From the NCBI GenBank assembly GCA_958405585.1, contig CATYEP010000041.1, positions 1-12,686 of the forward strand: a DNA stretch of 12,686 nt, in the 5' to 3' direction. The notes beneath the pieces are model-generated. The model had not been told where the DNA came from and did not search any database. It worked only from the letters and a program-made list of their open reading frames with translations. Positions within the stretch are counted from its first letter, which is position 1. Every line of letters starts with the position of its first letter. The position numbers were made by a program, and so were the translations under genes. This DNA is from an uncultured Eubacteriales bacterium (GTDB lineage Bacteria > Bacillota > Clostridia > Christensenellales > Borkfalkiaceae). Below, piece by piece: positions 6,949-12,686 of the stretch.

Positions 6949-8628
6949 TCAAATTTCCAGTTCCGAATGGCGTTTCGGGTCAGCGAGGATGGTTTTGAAA
7001 TCGGTGTAAGTTACAAACCCCGCTTTTGCTCTGGGCGGCTTTTTGACAAATCGGCGCTGGCAGTAATCGACGGGTATTTTATTTCCTTGTTTGGCGTCCG
7101 AAAAGCATGCGCAGATTTCGGCGGCGGCGAGAAGTACCTCATCGGGTATTTTACGTCCTTCCGTGCGGATGAGTACGTGCGAACTGTGATACTTCTGTGT
7201 ATGCAGCCAAAGATCGTCGGGGGAGGCTTCGCGCAGGAGTCTGTCGTTCTGAACGTTGTTCCGCCCTGCAAATATGCGGAATTTTCCCACGGCAAAGACG
7301 CGGAAGGGGACAACGGGTGCATTTTTTAACTTTTTCTTTTCGGGGGGCAAAATCCCCGTATCGCGCAGTTCCTGTTCTATTTCCGTCAGATCCAGCGTAT
7401 TTTCTGCGCGCGCCAGTGCGGAAAGCATGCTTTCGGTGTAATCGAGGTCGGATTCCGCTTCCGCTTTCTGCGGCGCGACCGCCGCAAGCGTGCGCTTTTG
7501 CTTGTTGTATTTTTTATAATATTTCTGTGCGTTCTGTGCAGGCGTAAGCGTTTTATCCAGCGCTATGCGGACAGTCGCAGCATTTTCGTCGTAATAATTG
7601 ACGACTTCGCAGCCTTCCGCTCCTTTGCGCAGCGCGTAAAGGTTTGCCGTGATAAGTTCACCGAAAATTCGGTTTTTTTCCATGTCCGCGCAGCTGTTTT
7701 CGCGTTCGCGCAAGAGGGCGAGCTTTTTCTCCTCTTTCTTGCGTCGCGCTTGCAAAAGGCTTTCCAGTTTGCGCTTTTTTTCATTGAAATCGCGCTTTGT
7801 TTCCCGTTCTGTATAATAGGCATCGGCGGCGGCGCAGACGGTCGGGTACCCTTCTCCGTTATAGCGCGCATGAAAATCCCTGGCTTCCCCGTTCACCCGT
7901 TCTACAGCAGGGGAAACTTCGTCAGAGAATATAAATTCCCGGATACGTTGTGCCGTTTTTGTGGCATTTTCTCCCAAAGGTCGGTCAGGATTTTCGAGCT
8001 TATCGGCAAGGATACGGCAGGTCGGCAGGGCAAGACCCGAAAGGTTGCCGAACAAAAATTCCGCAAAATCGCCTCCCTGAAAAGCAGACAAGCGTTCGCA
8101 AAGCCGCGCCTCGTCGGACGGGTCGGCTTTATCCTGCGGTTCGGGGGGCATGTATTTGACGCCCGGGAAAAGCGCGCGTTTGAAATTTTCCTGCAAAGAG
8201 GAAATTTTCAGCGCTCCGGCAATGATCCCGTTTTCCGTGAGGATCAGGTTGGAGTATTTGCCCATGATCTCGGCGTAAAGGATGCGCGTCGCCCTGGAAA
8301 ATTCGCCGCAGCAGTCGAATGTGAATGCGAGGATCCGCTCGAAACCGCATTGTGCGACGGAAAGAAGCTGTGCTCCCGTGATGTATTTTCGCAGAAGCAT
8401 GCAGAAATTGGGCGCTACGTCGGGCGCGGTGCGCGGAATATCCGAAAGAATAACGCGCGCAAAGGATGCGTTCGTGTTGAGTACGAGCTTTTTTGTTTTT
8501 CCGCCCGCATACAGCAAGATGTCGATCTCGTCGCGCGACGGCTGAATGATTTTGTTGACTTTTCCGCCGCGCAGCTGTTCGTCGAGTTCTCGCGCGATGT
8601 GGCGCAGCGTAAAGGCGTCCTGTGGCAT
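6949..8628 (-). CDS. rqcH: RqcH (NFACT/Rqc2-like) ribosome quality-control factor
   Basis: A 559-residue NFACT protein of the bacterial RqcH / eukaryotic Rqc2 (NEMF) family, long mislabelled fibronectin-binding protein. RqcH binds stalled 50S subunits with peptidyl-tRNA and recruits alanyl-tRNA to add C-terminal alanine tails that mark the chain for ClpXP. Domains: NFACT-N (about 1-220), a middle helix-hairpin part, a charged coiled coil (about 275-320 and 365-425), and the C-terminal NFACT-R domain (about 445-559) with AGRNNVQNDRL (454-464) and DDLWLHTQKYHSSHVLI (471-487). Length is normal. Glu97-Arg98 sits at the functional Asp-Arg pair of B. subtilis RqcH, a conservative change. The ATG is preceded by AAAAGGAG at six bases. 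It is transcribed away from tig-clpP-clpX from its own promoter and ends at its own terminator. Confidence 0.93.
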   Translation of the reverse strand: MPQDAFTLRHIARELDEQLRGGKVNKIIQPSRDEIDILLYAGGKTKKLVLNTNASFARVILSDIPRTAPDVAPNFCMLLRKYITGAQLLSVAQCGFERILAFTFDCCGEFSRATRILYAEIMGKYSNLILTENGIIAGALKISSLQENFKRALFPGVKYMPPEPQDKADPSDEARLCERLSAFQGGDFAEFLFGNLSGLALPTCRILADKLENPDRPLGENATKTAQRIREFIFSDEVSPAVERVNGEARDFHARYNGEGYPTVCAAADAYYTERETKRDFNEKKRKLESLLQARRKKEEKKLALLRERENSCADMEKNRIFGELITANLYALRKGAEGCEVVNYYDENAATVRIALDKTLTPAQNAQKYYKKYNKQKRTLAAVAPQKAEAESDLDYTESMLSALARAENTLDLTEIEQELRDTGILPPEKKKLKNAPVVPFRVFAVGKFRIFAGRNNVQNDRLLREASPDDLWLHTQKYHSSHVLIRTEGRKIPDEVLLAAAEICACFSDAKQGNKIPVDYCQRRFVKKPPRAKAGFVTYTDFKTILADPKRHSELEI

Positions 8629-8695
8629 GATCTGCTCCTTTTTTCAGACGGCGTTTGATCGGGAAATACTGCTGTTTTTGCCGTTTGCTCTGTTT

Positions 8696-8724
8696 ATTAT
8701 AGCGTATTCGCCAAAAAAAGTAAA
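8696..8724 (-). promoter_or_regulatory. rqcH promoter
   Basis: On the minus strand TTTACT (8719-8724), a 17-base spacer and a perfect TATAAT (8696-8701) give a strong sigma-70-type promoter, with a leader of roughly 60 bases to the rqcH ATG. Confidence 0.75.
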
Positions 8725-8742
8725 TCATTTGCATAAAAACGC

Positions 8743-8771
8743 TTTGCAAAACGTTTGCTTTGTGCTAAAAT
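8743..8771 (+). promoter_or_regulatory. tig-clpP-clpX promoter with internal dyad
   Basis: TTGCAA (8744-8749) and TAAAAT (8766-8771) are 16 bases apart, with TGC directly before the -10 box (extended -10). The predicted leader is under 40 bases. The dyad GCAAA-ACG-TTTGC (8746-8758) overlaps the -35 box, and AAAACG(C)TTTGC occurs twice with a 12-base period (8736-8758). No CtsR or CIRCE box is visible. Confidence 0.6.
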
Positions 8772-8814
8772 ACTATAACGAGTAAAAAGGCAAATTATAG
8801 CAGGAGAAGTTTTT

Positions 8815-10350
8815 ATGAAATACAAAACCGAATCTTCCGAGAAGAGCACAGTGAAAATCACCATGACGTTTGACAAAAATGAGTGGGATGCCGCTAATCA
8901 GAAAGCGTATGAACAGACGCGCGGCAAATATTTTGTCAACGGATTCCGCAAGGGCAAAGCCCCCAGGCACGTTATCGAGCTGAATTACGGAAAGGGAGTT
9001 TTCTATGAAGATGCGCTGAACAATCTCTTCTCCGATCATTATTATGATATCGTGGAAAAGGAAAAGGATAACTTTACCGTAGTCGGTCAGCCGCAGCTGT
9101 CCGTAGACGACATCAGCGAAAACGGCGCGGTGCTCGTTGCGGTGGCGCCCGTAAAACCCGATGTGAAATTGGGCGATTACAAGGGTATAAACATTAAAAA
9201 AGTTGAGTATAATGTAAAGGATGAAGACGTGGAGTCCGAACTCAAACGTCTGCAGGAGCGCAACAGCCGTCTTGTGGCGGTGGAAGGCCGTGCAGCGGAA
9301 AAGGGAGATACGGCTACCATCGATTTCGGCGAAAAGTTTGAAGGCGGCACAAGCGAGAATTATCCGCTCGTACTCGGCAGCAATTCTTTTATTCCGGGAT
9401 TTGAAGATCAGGTCATCGGCATGAAAGTAGGAGAGGCGAAGGATATAAACGTGAAGTTCCCCGAAAACTACCAGGCGGAAAACCTGAAGGGGAAAGATGC
9501 CGTGTTTGCTGTCAAGCTGAATAAGCTGGAAAAGAAAGAGCTGCCTGAGATCAACGACGAGTTCATCAAAGACGCGGCGGGTGCGGAAAGCGTGGACGCT
9601 TATAAGAAAGAGACGCGCGAACGCCTTGAAAAGCAGGCAAAAGAAAAGGGCGATTCCGAAACGGAAAACAACATCGTGAAAGCCATCACCGACAACGCGG
9701 AAGTGGAGATCCCTGATGCGATGATCGAGAATCAGATGGATATGATGATGCGCAACATGGAGTATCGTCTCGGCATGCAGTACGGCGGAATGAAACTTGC
9801 GGATTATCTCAAGTATATGGGAACGGATCTTAAGACTTTCCGTGAAGGCTATCGTTCGCAGGCGACGGATACCGTCAAGAGCCAGCTGGTCATCGATAAG
9901 ATCATCCGTGAAGAGAATATCAAAGCGGAAGACGCGGAGATCGACGCAAAGCTCGAAGAGTTCGCAAAAGCGGCGAACAAGTCTTTGGAAGAATATAAGA
10001 AAGACGTGGACGCTTCTCAGCGCGAATACATCGGCAACGACATCGTCATCAACAAGCTGTTTGCTTTCCTGAAAGAGAACAACAACATGACGGCGGATGC
10101 GGAAGAAAAGAAACCCGCAGCGAAGAAGACGACGAAGAAAGCGGACAGCGAAGAAAAGCCCGCTGCAAAGAAGACGAAGAAGAAGGCTGACGGCGAAGAA
10201 AAGCCTGCGGCAAAGAAGACGACGAAGAAGGCTGACAGCGAAGAAAAGCCTGCAGCGAAGAAGACAACGAAGAAGGCTGACGGGGAAGAAAAACCTGCGG
10301 CGAAGAAGACGACAAAGAAAGCGTCAAAAAAGGAAGATAAAGCGGAGTAA
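8815..10350 (+). CDS. tig: Trigger factor with Lys/Ala repeat tail
   Basis: A 511-residue trigger factor, the ribosome-bound chaperone and peptidyl-prolyl isomerase that meets nascent chains at the exit tunnel. The N-terminal ribosome-binding domain holds the signature GFRKGKAP (43-50) that contacts L23. The FKBP-like isomerase domain runs about 162-240 (GDTATIDFGEKFEGG ... FIPGFEDQVIGM). The helical chaperone arms run about 250-422. Normal family length is about 430, and the protein then adds residues 427-511: five near-identical 15-residue repeats of the type AD(S/G)EEKPAAKKTTKK and a short KKEDKAE end. ATG follows AGGAG by eight bases. It heads the conserved tig-clpP-clpX order and has its own extended -10 promoter. 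The tail is not needed for known trigger factor activity; its role is unknown, with RNA, ribosome or polyphosphate binding as options. Confidence 0.96.
   Translation: MKYKTESSEKSTVKITMTFDKNEWDAANQKAYEQTRGKYFVNGFRKGKAPRHVIELNYGKGVFYEDALNNLFSDHYYDIVEKEKDNFTVVGQPQLSVDDISENGAVLVAVAPVKPDVKLGDYKGINIKKVEYNVKDEDVESELKRLQERNSRLVAVEGRAAEKGDTATIDFGEKFEGGTSENYPLVLGSNSFIPGFEDQVIGMKVGEAKDINVKFPENYQAENLKGKDAVFAVKLNKLEKKELPEINDEFIKDAAGAESVDAYKKETRERLEKQAKEKGDSETENNIVKAITDNAEVEIPDAMIENQMDMMMRNMEYRLGMQYGGMKLADYLKYMGTDLKTFREGYRSQATDTVKSQLVIDKIIREENIKAEDAEIDAKLEEFAKAANKSLEEYKKDVDASQREYIGNDIVINKLFAFLKENNNMTADAEEKKPAAKKTTKKADSEEKPAAKKTKKKADGEEKPAAKKTTKKADSEEKPAAKKTTKKADGEEKPAAKKTTKKASKKEDKAE
10093..10320 (+). repeat. 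45-bp coding tandem repeats in tig
   Basis: Five in-frame units of 45 bp (the first 48 bp) start at 10093, 10141, 10186, 10231 and 10276. Units differ mainly at synonymous sites. Units 2 and 4 carry Ser and units 3 and 5 carry Gly at the third residue, so a 90-bp pair was probably duplicated. One nonsynonymous change gives Lys455 in unit 2. Protein-level constancy with drifted codons suggests the tail is selected. Confidence 0.92.
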
Positions 10351-10383
10351 TTGCACGGGATTTTATGCCCGTCGAGAGCGATT

Positions 10384-10387
10384 GGAG
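10384..10387 (+). promoter_or_regulatory. Ribosome binding site deciding the clpP start
   Basis: GGAG five bases before the ATG at 10393 marks this start. The frame stays open up to a TTG at 10351, but that codon directly follows the tig stop and has no site of its own. Confidence 0.7.
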
Positions 10388-10392
10388 AAGAC

Positions 10393-10989
10393 ATGGACGA
10401 AATCAAAATGAATCTTATTCCGATGGTAGTGGAGCAATCCAGCCGGGGCGAGCGTTCTTACGATATTTATTCGCGCCTGCTGGAAGACCGTATCATCTTT
10501 CTTTCGGGTGAGATCAACGACGGCATGGCGAATACCATTGTGGCGCAGCTGATTTACCTGGAAGCGAAGGATATGAACAAGGATATCAGCCTGTATATCA
10601 ACAGTCCGGGCGGAAGCGTAACGGCGGGCATGGCGATCTACGATACGATGCAATATATTCATTGCGACGTATCGACGATCTGTATCGGAATGGCGGCGAG
10701 CATGGGAGCATTTTTGCTTTCCAGCGGCACGAAAGGCAAGCGTTTTGCGCTTCCGAACAGTGAGATCATGATTCATCAGCCGCTTGGCGGAGCGCAGGGA
10801 CAGGCGAGCGATATCAAGATCCAGGCAGAGCATATCCTTAAGATCAAAGACAAGATGAACCGTATTTTGGCTGAAAACACGGGCAGGAGCATCCAGGAGA
10901 TCGAGCGTGATACGGACCGCGACAATTACCTGTCTGCGGAAGAGGCGAAAAATTACGGGCTTGTCGACAATGTATTCTATAAAAGATAA
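10393..10989 (+). CDS. clpP: ATP-dependent Clp protease proteolytic subunit ClpP
   Basis: A 198-residue ClpP serine peptidase, which forms the double-heptamer chamber that degrades substrates fed by ClpX or other Clp ATPases. The catalytic triad is Ser103 (GMAASMGA), His128 (MIHQPLGG) and Asp177 (DRDNYLSA), with the same 25- and 49-residue spacings as E. coli ClpP. The Gly-rich segment SPGGSVTAG (71-79) and the axial-loop start NLIPMVVEQSSRGERSYDIYSRLL are typical. Only a few residues precede the mature-like N-terminus. It lies 42 bp after tig and before clpX in the common operon order. A five-base-pair hairpin (10355-10372) in the tig-clpP gap lacks a U-run and is not a terminator. ClpXP with this subunit would degrade RqcH alanine-tailed chains as well as ordinary substrates. 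Confidence 0.97.
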   Translation: MDEIKMNLIPMVVEQSSRGERSYDIYSRLLEDRIIFLSGEINDGMANTIVAQLIYLEAKDMNKDISLYINSPGGSVTAGMAIYDTMQYIHCDVSTICIGMAASMGAFLLSSGTKGKRFALPNSEIMIHQPLGGAQGQASDIKIQAEHILKIKDKMNRILAENTGRSIQEIERDTDRDNYLSAEEAKNYGLVDNVFYKR

Positions 10990-11021
10990 AGACGGTGCGA
11001 AGGAATTTGTACCGGTTTGAG

Positions 11022-11073
11022 AGCAGCGCCGCCGTTCGTTTCAATTTACGAAACCGCGGCGTGCTTTGTTATT
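11022..11073 (+). terminator. Possible attenuator hairpin between clpP and clpX
   Basis: AGCA(g)CGCCGC (11022-11032) pairs with GCGGCGTGCT (11056-11065), and inside it GTTTC pairs with GAAAC, followed by TTGTTATT. The stem has a bulge and an internal loop, so it may lower rather than stop read-through into clpX or protect the upstream mRNA end. Confidence 0.45.
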
Positions 11074-11108
11074 GACATACAACCATCCCGCGGCCCGCAA
11101 GGGGTGCG

Positions 11109-11116
11109 AAAGGAGG
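11109..11116 (+). promoter_or_regulatory. Ribosome binding site deciding the clpX start
   Basis: AAAGGAGG is a near-perfect site nine bases before the ATG at 11126. The in-frame TTG at 11066 would add 20 residues of non-ClpX sequence and lies in the T-rich 3' flank of the hairpin. Confidence 0.85.
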
Positions 11117-11125
11117 ACAACAACC

Positions 11126-12343
11126 ATGAAAGAAGAACAATGCTGTTCATTTTGCGGCAAACCGAAGAGCCGCACGAAGGTACTGATCAGCGGGCCGGAC
11201 GGTTTGTCCATCTGCGACGAATGTGTGGAGATCTGTAACGAGGAGATCCGTGCGGCGCAGGAGAAACCGACGGATACTGTGGAACTGAAAAAGCCTTCGG
11301 AGATCAAAGCGGAACTGGATAAATATATTGTGGGGCAGGACAAGGCGAAGAAAGTTTTGTCGGTAGCCGTATACAATCATTATAAGCGTATCAACAGCGA
11401 GCTGACCAGAAAGAACGACGATGTCGAGATTGAAAAGAGCAATATACTTCTGCTCGGTCCTACGGGCTGCGGCAAGACTCTTTTGGCGCGTACGCTGGCG
11501 AGAATCCTGAACGTACCGTTTGCCACGAGCGACGCAACGACCCTGACGGAAGCGGGGTATGTGGGTGAAGACGTGGAAAATATTCTGCTCAAACTCATCC
11601 AGAATGCGGATTACGATATCGAAAAGGCGCAGCGTGGCATCATTTATATCGACGAGATCGACAAGATTGCCCGTAAGAGCGAGAATGTATCCATCACGCG
11701 CGATGTGTCGGGCGAAGGGGTACAGCAGGCGCTTTTAAAGATCATTGAAAGTACGATCGCGAACGTACCTCCGCAGGGCGGGAGGAAGCATCCTCAGCAG
11801 GAGTGCATGCGTATTGACACGACGAATATTCTGTTTATCTGCGGCGGCGCGTTTGTGGGATTGGATAAGATCGTCCAGGCGCGAAAGGACGATACGTCCC
11901 TCGGTTTTGGAAGCAAAGTCAAGAGTACGGACGAAATGGATTATCAGCTTTTCGACGATGTGAAGCCGCAGGATCTGACGAAATTCGGGTTGATCCCTGA
12001 GTTCGTCGGACGTGTGCCGATCGTGGTAAATCTGCAGCCGCTGGACGAAACGGCGCTGGTGAAGATCCTGACCGAACCGAAGAATGCGCTGATCAAACAG
12101 TATCAGAAACTCATCGGATTGGACGGGGTAAAACTTTCTTTCGAGCCGTCGGCAGTGAGCGAGATCGCGAGTACGGCGATCAAATTGAAGACGGGCGCGC
12201 GCGGACTGCGCACGATCATCGAGAACATTATGACGGACGTCATGTATCAGATCCCGTCGGACAATGATATCAGCGAAGTGAAGATCACGCGCGACTGTGT
12301 TTTAGGCAATTCCAAGCCCGAACTCATTAAAAAGAGCGCGTAA
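11126..12343 (+). CDS. clpX: ATP-dependent Clp protease ATPase subunit ClpX
   Basis: A 405-residue AAA+ unfoldase that recognises degrons, unfolds substrates and feeds them into ClpP. Seen in order: the N-terminal zinc-binding domain with Cys7-X2-Cys10-X19-Cys30-X2-Cys33, Walker A GPTGCGKT (111-118), the pore loop GYVGED, Walker B IIYIDEID, the RKH pore loop in GGRKHPQQE, the ClpP-docking LGF loop in SLGFGSKV, and sensor 2 GARGLR near the C-terminus. Length is normal for the family. ATG has AAAGGAGG at nine bases. It is the third gene of the tig-clpP-clpX cluster, 136 bp after clpP, with a hairpin in the gap that may tune its expression. A strong terminator follows. No residue of catalytic importance is missing. 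Confidence 0.97.
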   Translation: MKEEQCCSFCGKPKSRTKVLISGPDGLSICDECVEICNEEIRAAQEKPTDTVELKKPSEIKAELDKYIVGQDKAKKVLSVAVYNHYKRINSELTRKNDDVEIEKSNILLLGPTGCGKTLLARTLARILNVPFATSDATTLTEAGYVGEDVENILLKLIQNADYDIEKAQRGIIYIDEIDKIARKSENVSITRDVSGEGVQQALLKIIESTIANVPPQGGRKHPQQECMRIDTTNILFICGGAFVGLDKIVQARKDDTSLGFGSKVKSTDEMDYQLFDDVKPQDLTKFGLIPEFVGRVPIVVNLQPLDETALVKILTEPKNALIKQYQKLIGLDGVKLSFEPSAVSEIASTAIKLKTGARGLRTIIENIMTDVMYQIPSDNDISEVKITRDCVLGNSKPELIKKSA

Positions 12344-12352
12344 AGAAGAAAA

Positions 12353-12398
12353 AAGATCCCTGCCTGTATGATGAACAGGCAGGGATCTTCTGCTTTTT
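12353..12398 (+). terminator. tig-clpP-clpX terminator
   Basis: A 15-bp perfect stem (12353-12367 with 12375-12389) has a seven-base loop and is followed by CTGC and a run of five Ts. It begins ten bases after the clpX stop. Confidence 0.85.
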
Positions 12399-12686
12399 CG
12401 CGTATTTTGGAAAAAGACAAAATCTCCTTTTATTTGTCGTGGTAAGGGGCGGACGTGTTCCGAACAGTATCCGGATGCTATCCGAACGGATAGCATCCGA
12501 TAGAGCGCGCATTTTTTGTTTGAAAAAGTATCGGATGGCACGCCGTAATGCTTTTGTGCTAATTATTGGGAGAACGGGGAGAACGTTTAAAAGGCGGAAA
12601 ATAAAATATGAACGGGCAAGAAACTTTTCAGACGGAGTTATAAGCAAAATTAATAGCATGATTCGTGTTTTGCGGGCGAAAATGCT
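12399..12686. other. Non-coding right end with a palindromic hairpin
   Basis: No gene can be supported in the last 288 bases. A perfect 13-bp inverted repeat, CGGATGCTATCCG at 12472-12484 with its complement at 12487-12499, has only AA between the arms. A third copy of the TATC(C)GGATG word stands at 12528-12536. The AT-rich end (12580-12660) could be the leader of a gene beyond the window, but no clear promoter or ribosome site is seen. Confidence 0.6.

Noticed and set aside
11072..11077. Perfect TTGACA as a clpX promoter
   Set aside because: There is no -10-like hexamer 15-19 bases downstream; the sequence there is GC-rich.
12327..12659. 110-codon minus-strand open frame at the right end
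   Set aside because: It crosses the clpX terminator and stop region, and its basic, low-information product matches nothing known.
12658..12686. Start of a new gene (ATG at 12658, MIRVLRAKM)
   Set aside because: It is open to the edge but has no ribosome site in front and too few residues to judge.

Overview
The window is about 12.7 kb of ordinary-looking bacterial chromosome with close to even base composition. It was probably taken from a low-GC Gram-positive (Bacillota), Clostridia-like anaerobe. The reasons are strong AAGGAGG-type ribosome binding sites, a clostridial-style phosphofructokinase with PKTIDND, RqcH beside trigger factor, and the tig-clpP-clpX order. No phage, IS, CRISPR, tRNA or rRNA feature is visible. 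The lineage is inferred from gene style only.

Left third (105-4477, + strand): a likely operon of a 6-phosphofructokinase, a Ppx/GppA-type exopolyphosphatase and polyphosphate kinase Ppk1, ending in a strong 18-bp-stem terminator. It joins a glycolytic enzyme to synthesis and breakdown of polyphosphate. The phosphofructokinase has Ala where the Mg-ATP-binding Asp normally sits, and Lys at a site typical of pyrophosphate-type enzymes. The exopolyphosphatase carries a lysine-rich tail.

Middle (4731-8628, - strand): two tandem, closely related family 8 glycosyltransferases have their own promoter and a possible operator dyad. They are separated from rqcH by about 530 bp of non-coding DNA. That gap holds a block of 67-bp imperfect tandem repeats and the rqcH terminator.

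Right third (8815-12343, + strand): trigger factor, ClpP and ClpX, divergent from rqcH across a 186-bp double promoter region. Functionally this is a nascent-chain and ribosome quality-control neighbourhood: trigger factor meets new chains, RqcH tags stalled ones with alanine tails, and ClpXP degrades tagged chains. Trigger factor has an unusual 85-residue C-terminal tail of five 15-residue Lys/Ala/Glu repeats. After the clpX terminator, the last 290 bases hold only a palindromic hairpin and no supportable gene.

The most interesting points are the altered phosphofructokinase active site inside a polyphosphate operon, the charged repeat tails on two unrelated enzymes, the rqcH/tig/clpPX arrangement, and the 67-bp repeats. 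No wholly new system is evident; most of the content is conserved housekeeping.
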